Assembly: GCF_015732285.1 (NCBI RefSeq)
Contig: NZ_WIQU01000022.1
Location: 6,536 to 70,535, forward strand
Origin: Pectinatus frisingensis
Lineage (GTDB): Bacteria; Bacillota; Negativicutes; Selenomonadales; Selenomonadaceae
DNA length: 64,000 nucleotides
Reading direction: 5' to 3'
Shown: positions 14,425 through 24,068 of the stretch, piece after piece
How positions within the stretch are numbered: the first letter of the stretch is position 1
How the letters are laid out: every line of letters begins with the position of its first letter
Program-made: the position numbers and the translations under genes
The notes under the pieces: model-generated
Seen by the model: only the letters and a program-made list of their open reading frames with translations
What the model was told of the DNA's origin: nothing
Database searches by the model: none

Positions 14425-15789
14425 TTAATGCTGATTAAACGTATTAAAATTACTTTTCAGACAAAATATACAGCCGATTATAAAACCGATAACGGCTGGT
14501 AATATCCATCCCATGCCGATATTAAAGAAGGGCAGTAATGAATTATAGATATTTAAAATAGATTGAATAAACTCGGTATTTTTTATTAAGAGAGGCAGAT
14601 TGTTGCAGGCATCGCCCAAAGCGGCAAATATAGTAAAAATTGTTGTTGTAACATATACGATCTGCTGATTGCCAAATAGTGGAGACAATAAGGCCAAGAG
14701 TATCAAGGTTATGGATAATGGATAGAGGAACATCAATACGGGAACGGCCAGATTAATTATTTGAGTTAAACCTACATTACTGATAATAAAGGAAATTATT
14801 GTAAAGACAAATACATAGTTTTTGTATGATAAGGAGTTGGGAAACATTTTATGAAAAATATCCGAGCAAGCGGTTATAAGGCCGATAGCCGTTTTTAAAC
14901 AAGCCAGTGTGACTATGATGGCAAGCAGGACATCACCAATCATTCCTAAATAATAGTCGGCTATTTGGGCTAAAGCAATACCGCCATTACTGGATACGGT
15001 AAATTGGTTGACACTGAATACACCAATATAAGCTAAACAAGCGTAAATTATGCTCATCAGTATTAAGGTCACAATACCGGCTTTTATTGTACCAACGGCT
15101 ATATCACTGGGCTGATTCAATCCTAAGCCGCGTAATGTATCAATTACGATAACTCCGAATACAAGTGATGCCAGAGCATCCATTGTGTTGTAACCTTCCG
15201 TAAAACCATGAAAAAATGGTGCGGTTTTAAAGGCATCGTGGGCAGGGGGAATAATACCGCCGCCCATCGGCTGATAAAAGGCGATGATGATGAGAATGGC
15301 CAAAAATAATAAAAATAGAGGATTTAGCACTTTTCCTACCCACAGCAATATTTTATTGGGCTTGAGAGAAAATATGAGAGCAATAAGAAAAAATAGTAAA
15401 GTAAAAATGAATAAGGACAATGTTTGATTTTGCGGGGCAATATACGGTGCCAGACCAATTTCATATGATACTGAACCAGTCCTTGGCAAGGCAAAAATTG
15501 GTCCAATGGTGAGATTAAGGGCAACTGTAAGAAAAACAGCATAATAAGGATGAATGCGGCTGGATAGATCATACAGACTGGAACTTCCGGATATGCCGAT
15601 TGCTAAGACACCAAGAAATGGAAGTCCTACCCCGGTGAGGAGAAAACCCAAAATTGTCGGTATGATATTATTGCCGGCTTCCTGCCCCATATGCACTGGA
15701 AAAATCAGATTTCCCGCACCAAAAAACAGGCCGAACAGCATTGAACCGACAAATACATAAGATGACAAAGAAAGTTTCTTGTGAATCAT
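14425..15789 (-). CDS. brnQ: Branched-chain amino acid:cation symporter, LIVCS family
   Basis: A 454-residue inner-membrane protein with about 12 hydrophobic helices. The LIVCS signature FVGSMLFGLFFGAGNLIFPV lies near the N-terminus, and GFTEGYNTMDALASLVFG at about 215 is also typical. It takes up leucine, isoleucine and valine with Na+ or H+. ATG 15789 is chosen because AAAGAGGTG lies 9 nt upstream; the open frame extends 27 codons further but without a ribosome binding site. It stands alone; no T-box or leucine leader is visible upstream. Confidence 0.92.
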   Translation of the reverse strand: MIHKKLSLSSYVFVGSMLFGLFFGAGNLIFPVHMGQEAGNNIIPTILGFLLTGVGLPFLGVLAIGISGSSSLYDLSSRIHPYYAVFLTVALNLTIGPIFALPRTGSVSYEIGLAPYIAPQNQTLSLFIFTLLFFLIALIFSLKPNKILLWVGKVLNPLFLLFLAILIIIAFYQPMGGGIIPPAHDAFKTAPFFHGFTEGYNTMDALASLVFGVIVIDTLRGLGLNQPSDIAVGTIKAGIVTLILMSIIYACLAYIGVFSVNQFTVSSNGGIALAQIADYYLGMIGDVLLAIIVTLACLKTAIGLITACSDIFHKMFPNSLSYKNYVFVFTIISFIISNVGLTQIINLAVPVLMFLYPLSITLILLALLSPLFGNQQIVYVTTTIFTIFAALGDACNNLPLLIKNTEFIQSILNIYNSLLPFFNIGMGWILPAVIGFIIGCIFCLKSNFNTFNQH

Positions 15790-16151
15790 GAAAATGGACA
15801 CCTCTTTAGATTGTTTTATGACGATAAATTTAAACTTTGAAGATAAAAATTTAATATATACTAAATTCATAATAATTTATAAGTGCAAAATTTAAATTAG
15901 TATATATTTTAGCATATTGTAAAGGTAAGGGCAAAATTATTATACAGCAATCTTTTGGGTCAAATAAATAATTTTTGGATAATGAATCAGTAATGTATAC
16001 TGTACACTTTTTAATAATATGGAAAATTTTTCAGATTTAGAGTATAATAACAAAATGTAATCATTCTTATGACAAAATGTAATTAACCGTTAGAGAGCAA
16101 GATTGAAAAAGATATTGCTGCTAGTGTATTACAAAGGGAGGTTGTACTATT
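15790..16151. other. Divergent intergenic region between brnQ and dctA
   Basis: This AT-rich region should hold both promoters. A TATAAT at 16043-16048 could serve dctA, but its -35 is poor. A short symmetrical GTATACTGTACAC lies near 15995-16007. No tRNA, riboswitch or small gene is visible. Confidence 0.4.
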
Positions 16152-17432
16152 TTGAGTATGAAATTTTTTAAATCATTGCATTTTCAGGTATTTGCATCAA
16201 TAATAATTGGTATTGTATTTGGCTATTTATACCCTGCCCTTGGTACGGAAATGAAACCGTTGGGTGACGCATTTATAAAATTAATTAAGATGATTATAGG
16301 TCCGATTATATTTTGTACTATAGTATGCGGTATTGCCGGTATGGGTGATATGAAGAAAGTTGGCCGGGTCGGTGGTAAAGCCTTGCTGTATTTTGAAGCA
16401 GTAACTACGTTTTCCCTGTTTTTTGGCATATTGCTCGTAGAAGTTTTGAAACCCGGTCAGGGAATGAATATCGATCCATCGACACTTGATGCGTCGTCAG
16501 TGGCTGCATATGCACAGGCGGCACAGACACATACTGTCGGACAGTTTTTTATGAATATAATTCCCAATACAGTAATAGATGCTTTTGCAAAAGGGGAAAT
16601 TTTGCAAATATTACTATTTTCAATTATATTTGGCTGGGCGTTATCGAAGATGGGAGAAAAAGGCAGGCCGCTTTTGCAGATTATCAATGATGTTTCACAG
16701 ACATTTTTCAAGATTGTTGATATAATTATGAAATTGGCACCGGTGGGGACCTTTGGTGCAATGGCATTTACCATTGGTGCTTACGGGATTGGATCATTAA
16801 GCAATTTACTGAAATTACTCGGAACTTTTTATCTGGCATGCTTTTTGTTCTTGATGATCATTATTGGACCTATTGCCAAGTGGGCCGGGATAAATTTTTT
16901 TCATTACCTCAATTATTTTAAGGAAGAACTTTTGGTTGTATTTGGTACGGCATCATCAGAAAGTGTTTTACCGCGTATGATGGAGAAACTGGAAAAATTG
17001 GGCTGCTCTAAATCTATTGTTGGATTGGTCATACCTACAGGGTATTCTTTTAATCTTGATGGGACGTCGATTTATTTGACGATTGCAGCTATATTTTTGG
17101 CACAGGCAACAAATACTGATCTGACTTTTACGCAGGAAGCAACGATAATTGCAGTGCTGCTGCTGACTTCTAAGGGAGCATCCGGAGTTACCGGCAGCGG
17201 TTTTATTGTGCTTGCCGCTACACTATCAAGCATGCCGTCAATACCAGTAGGGGCGTTGGCACTTATTTTCGGTGTAGATCGTTTTATGACACAAGGCCGG
17301 GCTTTAACAAATCTGGTTGGTAATGGTATTGCAACTTTTGTTGTAGCACGTTGGGAAAATGAGCTGGACTATGATAAAATGCAGGTAATTGCCAGTAATG
17401 GTAAAAGAAGTACTAAACACGAATTAGTCTGA
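16152..17432 (+). CDS. dctA: C4-dicarboxylate:cation symporter, DctA type
   Basis: A 426-residue member of the DAACS family that follows the DctA pattern closely. It has [20 protein letters not shown] at the N-terminus, the serine-rich [40 protein letters not shown], and [20 protein letters not shown]. DctA imports succinate, fumarate and malate, which suits a fermenter that uses C4 acids. The TTG at 16152, 10 nt after GGGAGG, is the likely start; ATG 16158 is the alternative. It is monocistronic and followed by structured element A. Confidence 0.93.
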   Translation: MSMKFFKSLHFQVFASIIIGIVFGYLYPALGTEMKPLGDAFIKLIKMIIGPIIFCTIVCGIAGMGDMKKVGRVGGKALLYFEAVTTFSLFFGILLVEVLKPGQGMNIDPSTLDASSVAAYAQAAQTHTVGQFFMNIIPNTVIDAFAKGEILQILLFSIIFGWALSKMGEKGRPLLQIINDVSQTFFKIVDIIMKLAPVGTFGAMAFTIGAYGIGSLSNLLKLLGTFYLACFLFLMIIIGPIAKWAGINFFHYLNYFKEELLVVFGTASSESVLPRMMEKLEKLGCSKSIVGLVIPTGYSFNLDGTSIYLTIAAIFLAQATNTDLTFTQEATIIAVLLLTSKGASGVTGSGFIVLAATLSSMPSIPVGALALIFGVDRFMTQGRALTNLVGNGIATFVVARWENELDYDKMQVIASNGKRSTKHELV

Positions 17433-17442
17433 ATGAAATTAT

Positions 17443-17586
17443 AAAAAGAGGCTGTCGTACCGATGGCATTGACATCATAGAAATGTAATTCACCGTGTTA
17501 TCCTCCTGCTTTTTTGAGGGCGGATAAGAAAACTGGGATATTGCATGTTTATGAATGAAAATGCACACGTACAGCAGCCTTTTTTA
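17443..17586 (+). repeat. Structured 3' element, copy A (large imperfect hairpin after dctA)
   Basis: Begins 11 nt after the dctA stop. Outer arms AAAAAGAGGCTGTCGTAC (17443-17460) and GTACAGCAGCCTTTTTT (17569-17585) pair imperfectly, and the pairing continues inward (GGCATTGACATCAT against ATGAATGAAAATGC). It is homologous to copy B at 6305-6455 read on the minus strand, with shared blocks CATTGA, TCATA, CGGATAA, ATATTGCAT and TATGAATGAAAATG in order. Its T-run overlaps the stop codon of the convergent GGDEF gene, so it can end transcripts from both sides. Confidence 0.6.
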
Positions 17587-19368
17587 TTGTTCTGTTATAG
17601 TGACGTTGCGTCCGGAATTTTTACCGTTATAAAGAGCCAGGTCGGCTCTTTTTATAATATCTTCTTCGACGGCATCGTCAATATGAATTGTTGAAACTCC
17701 CAGGGTAATAGTAACATGTAATACGTTGTCATTGTGTATCCAGATTTTTTTATCAATTAACTGCCGGATATTTTCAAGTTTATTTTTAGCTTGTTCCAAG
17801 TTGGTTTTTGGCATCAGTAAAATAAATTCTTCCCCTCCCCAGCGTGATGCTATATCGATTCCGGATAAGTTTTTTTTCATGATTTTAGATACTTCGATTA
17901 AAATGAAATCACCGGCGTCATGTCCATACTTATCATTTACTTTTTTGAAAAAATCTATATCAGCCATGCCTAAAGACCAAATTTCTTCGCTGATTTTAAA
18001 TTTTTGAATCATTTCTTTAATTTTTTTTGCTGTGTAGCGGCGATTATTTAATCCGGTCAATTCATCTGTTATTGAAATTTCATGTAATTTTTTATTTAAG
18101 GTAGTAAGATAATTATTTGTATTTTCTTGCAAGATTTTTGTACTTGTCAGTTCAGCTATAGTTTTTTCCAATTCCGAAGTTCTTTCACGGATGATTTTTT
18201 CAAGATTAATGTTTAGCTGGGTTACTTTATTTTCAGCTTTTTTTCTTTTTCTGTATGTTATGAACAAAAAAATAGTCAGTGATGTTTCAAGCAAAATAAC
18301 AATGCTGCCGTAAATTATCCAGTTTTTATAGTGTGTCCATAGAGAAGGCGGTTTATTTTCTATTTGCGTATTTTCCGGTAGTAAGTTTTCATTTATTCCC
18401 CAGCGGGTAAGTTCGTACCAATCAAAAATATATTGATTTACGCAGTTAGGTGTATTGATGACAGGAGAAAGCTTTTTTTTCGCTAAAATATCAATACAGG
18501 CTTTTGCTGCATATTGGCCGACTTGTTTCCAGTTATGCATATAGCCTCCTGTTGCCCCTTTACCTATATAATAAGAATTTATCGTATATATGGGTACTTT
18601 GGCTGAATGGTATATTTTTTGGAAAATTTGCAGAGGAAGGAGTTTTTTGTTATCATCATATCTATTCCAAAATAAATATAATATTGCTGTATCATTTTTA
18701 AAAGTATTTATATTATTGTATATTTCTTCATAATCCATTTTATTGGAAAATACGAATTGAATATTTGGATATTTATCTTTATTGGCGAGAATAGATTTTA
18801 TTGCGCTGTGCCCAAGTGGTGAGTCATTGACGATTATGAAGATTTTCTGTGTATTTGGCCGGGTGGTAAGGATCAACTGAATAATCTTTTCTTTGTCATC
18901 GTTGTCACTGGAAATAATTGTGAGATTGTCAAATAATTGTCTGTTTATCGGTACGGGATCATTGACTTGAATGGCTGCAATAGGGACGTTGGGGAATATT
19001 TTTTGCGAATAAGTTTGCAAAAATGGCAGCATGAAACTATCGCAGATGATAAGATCCGGCGGCGCGTTTTTAAATTTTGCTGCGAGGTGGCGGGCCATTT
19101 CCGGCAGGTAATCATCTTGTGATGCAAAATGGATTAAGTCGAAGTAACTATAAGAATATGTAAAGTTATAAGTATCGTCTTTATTAAATTGTTCTTTTAT
19201 TCCATCTATCCAAGCATTAACGGAAGGATAATCCGGGTTATACCCGCTGATAAAAAGAATATGTTTATCATTTTCTACTGTCTGGCATTCAGCTGTTTCG
19301 CTCAAAGCTGTTATCATAATAATTATCATAAATATGAAAAAGTAATGTTTAAAATAAAATCGTTGCAT
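17584..19368 (-). CDS. Membrane-bound diguanylate cyclase with ABC-type substrate-binding sensor
   Basis: A 594-residue protein. A signal/anchor segment lies at residues 8-28. Residues 32-330 form a periplasmic domain of the ABC_sub_bind type (HILFISGYNPDYPSVNAW at its start). A membrane helix at about 348-370 and a coiled coil at 375-425 follow, and then a GGDEF domain with LTGLNNRRY and RWGGEEFILLMP. The active-site GGEEF is intact, so it should make cyclic di-GMP when the sensor is triggered. The inhibitory RxxD site is replaced by SGID five residues before the motif, so product inhibition is probably lost. No EAL or effector gene is nearby. The natural ligand is unknown. Confidence 0.9.
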   Translation of the reverse strand: MQRFYFKHYFFIFMIIIMITALSETAECQTVENDKHILFISGYNPDYPSVNAWIDGIKEQFNKDDTYNFTYSYSYFDLIHFASQDDYLPEMARHLAAKFKNAPPDLIICDSFMLPFLQTYSQKIFPNVPIAAIQVNDPVPINRQLFDNLTIISSDNDDKEKIIQLILTTRPNTQKIFIIVNDSPLGHSAIKSILANKDKYPNIQFVFSNKMDYEEIYNNINTFKNDTAILYLFWNRYDDNKKLLPLQIFQKIYHSAKVPIYTINSYYIGKGATGGYMHNWKQVGQYAAKACIDILAKKKLSPVINTPNCVNQYIFDWYELTRWGINENLLPENTQIENKPPSLWTHYKNWIIYGSIVILLETSLTIFLFITYRKRKKAENKVTQLNINLEKIIRERTSELEKTIAELTSTKILQENTNNYLTTLNKKLHEISITDELTGLNNRRYTAKKIKEMIQKFKISEEIWSLGMADIDFFKKVNDKYGHDAGDFILIEVSKIMKKNLSGIDIASRWGGEEFILLMPKTNLEQAKNKLENIRQLIDKKIWIHNDNVLHVTITLGVSTIHIDDAVEEDIIKRADLALYNGKNSGRNVTITEQ

Positions 19369-19453
19369 GAAAAATATATACCCTTTGTAAAAAATTAAAT
19401 TTTATAATCTGATTAAACAATAATATATATTCATTATACACAATTATTTAGAT

Positions 19454-19473
19454 AAGTACATGAAAATGTACTT
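19454..19473 (+). terminator. Short hairpin with GAAA loop in the rmlD upstream region
   Basis: AAGTACAT-GAAA-ATGTACTT followed by TTTAT: an 8-bp stem closed by a GNRA tetraloop and a short U-run. It lies between divergent genes, so it may be a leader attenuator of rmlD rather than a gene-end terminator. Confidence 0.35.
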
Positions 19474-19601
19474 TTTATGATGGAAAATGGCAGAAGTTAT
19501 TACTTAAAGGGTATTTCTGATAAACAGAAATATATAATAAAGGAAAATTTATTAGTAAAGGCGAATTATTGTTTACGATGATAAATGTATAGAGGGATAT
19601 A

Positions 19602-20459
19602 ATGAAGATTTTGGTGACAGGTTGTTCGGGGCAATTGGGGTTTGATGTATGTCGAGAGTTGACGAAAAGAAGAATTGATTATTATGGAGCGGTAAGAAAA
19701 GATTTTGATTTAATTGATGGTAAAGCTGCTGCAGCTTTTGTCGCGGCCTATGCTCCTGATGCAGTAATACATTGTGCAGCTTACACAGATGTTGATAGTG
19801 CGGAAGATGAAGTAAATGTTTGCCGGAAAATCAATGTTGATGCAGCGCGGGTAATGGCTCGGGGTTGCAAAACTATAGGGGCCAAGATGATATATGTCAG
19901 TACGGACTATGTATTTGATGGAATCGGTGGGGAATTTTATCCGGTGAATGGATTAAAAGCGCCGTTGAATGTTTATGGACAGTCTAAATCAGACGGAGAA
20001 GAGGCTGTCCGCGGTTCGCTTAACGAGTGTTTTATTGTGAGAACATCGTGGGTGTTCGGAATAAATGGTAATAATTTCGTCAGAACAATGCTGCGCCTTG
20101 CTGAGTCGCATGATGTACTCAAGGTAGTTGATGATCAAGTCGGTTCGCCGACATATACAGTAGATTTGGCAGTATTGCTATGTGATATGGTGATGAGTGA
20201 TAAATATGGTATCTATCATGCAACAAATGAAGGAATCTGCTCGTGGGCAGAATATGCCAGGGAGATATTCCGGCAGACCAAAATATCTGTACAAGTAATT
20301 GGGCAGCCTGCGGTGTCATATCCAACAAAAGCCAAAAGGCCGCTGAATTCTCGTTTGAGTAAGAAGTCGTTGGAGGATGCCGGCTTTACCAGATTACCGG
20401 ATTGGCATGATGCATTACAGCGGTATATCCAGGAGCTGCGGGATAAAGGATCAGTGTAA
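19602..20459 (+). CDS. rmlD: dTDP-4-dehydrorhamnose reductase
   Basis: A 285-residue extended SDR enzyme with the GCSGQLG nucleotide-binding loop at residues 7-13, STDYVFDG near 105 and the catalytic YGQSK (Tyr near 125, Lys near 129). It reduces dTDP-4-dehydro-rhamnose to dTDP-L-rhamnose for surface polysaccharides. rmlA, rmlB and rmlC are not in the window. It is followed after 26 nt by manC, and the pair should make rhamnose and mannose donors for the cell envelope. AGAGGG upstream of ATG 19602 supports the start. Confidence 0.9.
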   Translation: MKILVTGCSGQLGFDVCRELTKRRIDYYGAVRKDFDLIDGKAAAAFVAAYAPDAVIHCAAYTDVDSAEDEVNVCRKINVDAARVMARGCKTIGAKMIYVSTDYVFDGIGGEFYPVNGLKAPLNVYGQSKSDGEEAVRGSLNECFIVRTSWVFGINGNNFVRTMLRLAESHDVLKVVDDQVGSPTYTVDLAVLLCDMVMSDKYGIYHATNEGICSWAEYAREIFRQTKISVQVIGQPAVSYPTKAKRPLNSRLSKKSLEDAGFTRLPDWHDALQRYIQELRDKGSV

Positions 20460-20485
20460 GTTGTTTAGAAAAAGGAGGCAGTGTT

Positions 20486-21877
20486 TTGAAAGTTATAATT
20501 TTGGCAGGCGGTGGCGGTACGAGATTATTCCCGCTTTCACGTAAAAGAAGGCCTAAGCAGTTTTTACATATAAATAAAAATAAATCACTTCTGGCTGAAA
20601 CAGTAGAAAGATTTCGTCAGTTGGTAAAGGCAGAGGATATCGTTATTGTTACCGGCAGGGACTATCTGTTTTCGGTACAAAGTGAGCTGGCTGAATGCGA
20701 TGCATCAGCTGTTCATATAGTATTGGAAAGCGCGGCCAGAAATACGGCACCGGCAATAGCTCTGGCTGCGCAGTACTGCTGTGATGTATTGGGCGGCAGT
20801 GAAGATGAAGCATTGTTTGTAGCGCCATCAGATCATATTGTGCGGCCAATAAGTGTATATGGCGATATGGTACAGAAAGCGGCTGGGAAAGCCCGGGAGG
20901 GACAGTTTGTCGTGTTTGGGGCTGAGGCGGTGCGTCCTGAAACAGGGTTTGGTTATATCGAGGCAGGAGAAAAGCAGTCAGATAAAACATATAAAATAAA
21001 AGCCTTTAAGGAAAAACCCGATAAGGCAACAGCCGTTGAGTATATAAAAAAGGGAAATTATTTTTGGAATGCAGGTATGTTTTGTTTTACATGGCACACA
21101 TATCGTGAGGAACTACGCAAATATGCAGAACCGGTGTATCGCTGTATATTGGAAACTTATGCGCAGACAGCAGCAGCCTTTTCCAAGATGCCGGGTATTT
21201 CCATTGATTATGCTGTAGCTGAAAAAACGCAGCGCGGAGTGATGGTGCCGCTGGATTTATATTGGAATGATGTTGGGTCATGGGATGCTCTTTATGAAGT
21301 ATTGGATAAAGATTCCTCCGGAAATGCTATCAAGGGTGACTGCATCAGTGTAAATTGTTCGGATAGTCTGCTTTGGGGTCAAAGCAGACTGATAGCGGGA
21401 ATTGGACTTAAAGATATAATGGTGGTGGAAACGGATGATGTGATTTTAGTTGCGCAAAAAGGTGAATCCCAGCATGTCCGTGAGATTGTAAACAGACTCA
21501 AGGCTCGCGGCAGACGTGAAGTAGATGAACATACAACTATCTATTATAAATGGGGTTATGCGACGCTGTTAAATGAAGGAACGGGTTATCGTATGAAAAA
21601 ACTGACGATAAATCCAGGCGGTGTGTTGCCGGAAAAGATGCATTATCATCGTGCAGTACATTGGATAGTGACACGTGGTGCCGCATTGGTCGGTATAAAT
21701 GGGCAAGTACGCATGATGCATAGCAATGAAAGTGTATTTATCCCGATGACTACGCCATATAAAATAGAAAACCCCGGTAAGGTGCCATTGATAATAATCG
21801 AAGTGTCCAGTGGTGAGTATTTGGGGGAAGATGATGAGAAGTTTATCAGTTCGGAAAAGGATGTTATAAAGGGATAG
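20486..21877 (+). CDS. manC: Mannose-1-phosphate guanylyltransferase / mannose-6-phosphate isomerase
   Basis: A 463-residue bifunctional type II enzyme. The N-terminal domain (1-290) has the nucleotidyltransferase signature GGGGTRLFPLSRKRRPKQF and the FKEKPD motif (near 173). The C-terminal domain (about 345-455) is a cupin-type phosphomannose isomerase (LPEKMHYHRAVHWIVTRGAA). It makes GDP-mannose. The TTG at 20486 is the start, with AAGGAGG about 9 nt upstream. It is in one operon with rmlD and the dioxygenase gene that starts 3 nt after its stop. Confidence 0.93.
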   Translation: MKVIILAGGGGTRLFPLSRKRRPKQFLHINKNKSLLAETVERFRQLVKAEDIVIVTGRDYLFSVQSELAECDASAVHIVLESAARNTAPAIALAAQYCCDVLGGSEDEALFVAPSDHIVRPISVYGDMVQKAAGKAREGQFVVFGAEAVRPETGFGYIEAGEKQSDKTYKIKAFKEKPDKATAVEYIKKGNYFWNAGMFCFTWHTYREELRKYAEPVYRCILETYAQTAAAFSKMPGISIDYAVAEKTQRGVMVPLDLYWNDVGSWDALYEVLDKDSSGNAIKGDCISVNCSDSLLWGQSRLIAGIGLKDIMVVETDDVILVAQKGESQHVREIVNRLKARGRREVDEHTTIYYKWGYATLLNEGTGYRMKKLTINPGGVLPEKMHYHRAVHWIVTRGAALVGINGQVRMMHSNESVFIPMTTPYKIENPGKVPLIIIEVSSGEYLGEDDEKFISSEKDVIKG

Positions 21878-21880
21878 CAG

Positions 21881-22678
21881 ATGAAAGAAGGTGGAAAAAT
21901 GGCAAAAATGCCTGTTTTATTTATTGGACATGGTTCACCAATGAACGCTGTGGAGAACAATGCTTTTTCGGCAAAATGGATTTCTTTGGCCGATATATTG
22001 CCGCGGCCGCGGGCAATATTGGCAATATCAGCACATTGGTATACTGACGGAACAAGAATAGCAACGTCTATATCACCCAATATGATTTATGACATGTATG
22101 GTTTTCCCCAGGAGCTTTATGCAGTGCGGTATCCAGTAAAAGGATCACCTCAATTAGCTGAATGTACACAAGCAATGATAACAAAAAACGTCAGTATTGA
22201 TAATACTTGGGGTATTGACCATGGGACATGGTCTGTGTTGTGCAGAATGTATCCAAAGGCAGATATCCCGGTATATCAGCTCAGTATTGACAAAAATGCC
22301 AGTGGGGCAGAACAGTTGCAAATAGGCAGGGATATTGCCGGATTGCGCAGCCGCGGTGTATTAATCTTTGCCAGTGGCAACGTCGTGCATAATTTGGGAA
22401 TGGTGAATTGGAACATGTCTGATGGTTATGCTTGGGCTGATGAATTTGATGGTTATATTAAGGAAAAAACTGCTGCAAAAGATTATGCGGCAGTCGTTGA
22501 TTATAAAAAAGCCGGCCAATGCGCTGAGAATGCGTTTTTGACACCGGATCATTTTTATCCGTTATTGGTAGCCATTGGGGCTGTGGAAAAGACGGACAGC
22601 CTTACTGTATTTAATAATGCGTGCACTCTGGGATCATTGTCAATGACCAGTTATTTGTGGGAAGATGCTATTGGATAA
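21881..22678 (+). CDS. DODA/LigB-type extradiol ring-cleavage dioxygenase
   Basis: A 265-residue member of the YgiD/DODA family: FIGHGSPMNA near the start holds a metal-binding His, with SAHWYTDGT, a HGTWSVL segment and the GNVVHNLGMV motif. The bacterial YgiD opens the ring of 4,5-DOPA-like catechols using a non-haem metal and O2, but the role in an anaerobe is unclear. The start may be ATG 21881 (AAAGGG 6 nt upstream) or ATG 21899, just after an AAGGTGG. It seems to be co-transcribed with manC. Confidence 0.85.
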   Translation: MKEGGKMAKMPVLFIGHGSPMNAVENNAFSAKWISLADILPRPRAILAISAHWYTDGTRIATSISPNMIYDMYGFPQELYAVRYPVKGSPQLAECTQAMITKNVSIDNTWGIDHGTWSVLCRMYPKADIPVYQLSIDKNASGAEQLQIGRDIAGLRSRGVLIFASGNVVHNLGMVNWNMSDGYAWADEFDGYIKEKTAAKDYAAVVDYKKAGQCAENAFLTPDHFYPLLVAIGAVEKTDSLTVFNNACTLGSLSMTSYLWEDAIG

Positions 22679-22700
22679 ACAGTAAAAGCTGACCTTATTT

Positions 22701-23459
22701 TTAGTATTTTAGATATTTTGTCACCAAAAATCGCAGATTTTCCTGCAGAGCCATTTCCGTGTCGGCCAATGCACCGGCTGAAGGAGCCAGTTTGTTGTAA
22801 TGAAAGACTTGTTCCTTGTTTTCAATATAATCAGCAGGATAGGCAGTTACGGTCACACCTTCTTGTTCGAAATTTAAAACGGCTCTTTTCATATGGAATG
22901 CAGAAGTCACTAAAATTGGCTCATAAAGTTCATGATCACGTAATATTTGCGCAGAAAAACGGGCATTTTGTTTAGTGTTAAGACTTTTATCCTCTACTAG
23001 TATTTTAGATTCCGGGACTCCTAAATCGAGTAATATACGTTTGGCAATGACAGCTTCTTTCCCGCTGTCTTCATATACCTGGCCACCGGAAACGAGAATG
23101 GGGACATTGAGAAGTTTTTGCAGACGTACCGCCGTTAAAAGACGATTTGCCGGAATGCTGCGTAATTCACCTGTTCCGCTTACATCAGGAGTATCTAAAG
23201 TAGCTCCGCCACCCAGCATTATTATGGCATCACCTGTCGGAAACACTGGTGGGTTATATTCATTTTCCAGATTGCTGACAAGTTTTTGCGACATCCAGCT
23301 TGTTGACAGTAAATATAAACTCATCGTTAGAATTAATATTATAATGGCAACGTATTTTTTTGTATATTTCCAGCAATATATAGCTAACAGTAAAAATAAT
23401 ACAAAAAAAATGCCGGGGGGTAAAATAAGACTGGCACCAAATTTCAATAGGTAAATCAT
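22701..23459 (-). CDS. YdcF/SanA-family DUF218 membrane protein
   Basis: A 252-residue protein with two N-terminal membrane helices (about 10-28 and 34-53) followed by a DUF218 domain. That domain shows AIIMLGGGATLDT, VPILVSGGQVYED, the K-S-L-N-T-K-Q-N-A segment and ILVTSAFHMKRA. Such proteins act in envelope integrity and cell-wall precursor metabolism (ElyC and SanA in enterics). ATG 23459 is chosen because GGGAGG lies about 10 nt upstream; the TTG further upstream overlaps that site. It is convergent with the dioxygenase gene. Confidence 0.85.
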   Translation of the reverse strand: MIYLLKFGASLILPPGIFFVLFLLLAIYCWKYTKKYVAIIILILTMSLYLLSTSWMSQKLVSNLENEYNPPVFPTGDAIIMLGGGATLDTPDVSGTGELRSIPANRLLTAVRLQKLLNVPILVSGGQVYEDSGKEAVIAKRILLDLGVPESKILVEDKSLNTKQNARFSAQILRDHELYEPILVTSAFHMKRAVLNFEQEGVTVTAYPADYIENKEQVFHYNKLAPSAGALADTEMALQENLRFLVTKYLKY

Positions 23460-23668
23460 TAACTGGAATCCTCCCAATGTGTATTATGGCATATATAAAT
23501 ATCATATTATATAGTAACATAAAATTAATAGATATGGTGATTTTATTGTTTGAATGACTTGTTTAAGAAGAATATTAGAAAAGAGAGCTGTATTTACAAA
23601 AAGGATATTTTTTCACTACAGCGAACTGATTAATATAATAAATTTTTTGATAAGAGGAGCGTTTTATT

Positions 23669-24010
23669 ATGTTGATGGAAAAACAAAAAGTTATACGGAC
23701 TGAAAAAAAAGCCGGCGGTAAGGGACATGTCTTAATAGAACATCTTATAACTGCCGCTGAAATGAAGGATAAGTGCCAGATGTTTGCTAAAGTGACCTTG
23801 GAACCGGGATGTTCACTGGGATTTCATAAGCACGAAGGTAATAATGAAACATATCATATAATTACCGGAACAGGTTTATATAATGATAATGGCAATGAAA
23901 TTACTGTGAAAAAAGGTGATACGACTTTTTGTCCTGTCGGTGAAAGTCATGGCATTGAAAATAGATCTGCTGAAAATCTTGTTTTTATGGCATTGATCAT
24001 GAATGAATAA
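23669..24010 (+). CDS. Small cupin-domain protein
   Basis: A 113-residue single cupin. The two motifs are GFHKHEGNNETYHIITGTG (residues 51-69, metal ligands His53, His55, Glu59) and PVGESHGIEN (His near 94). The substrate is unknown; similar small cupins bind metals and act on sugars or act as sensors. AGAGGAG 7 nt upstream supports ATG 23669; ATG 23675 is possible. Monocistronic, ended by the long hairpin at 24069. Confidence 0.8.
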   Translation: MLMEKQKVIRTEKKAGGKGHVLIEHLITAAEMKDKCQMFAKVTLEPGCSLGFHKHEGNNETYHIITGTGLYNDNGNEITVKKGDTTFCPVGESHGIENRSAENLVFMALIMNE

Positions 24011-24068
24011 ACTATATATTTTAGAGATTATGTGTTATCGGCTGTTACACCGATGGGCTTATAGATGT

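Noticed and set aside
16152-17432. GltP/GltT glutamate symporter instead of DctA
   Set aside because: The [10 protein letters not shown] and [11 protein letters not shown] segments and the overall pattern follow DctA closely.
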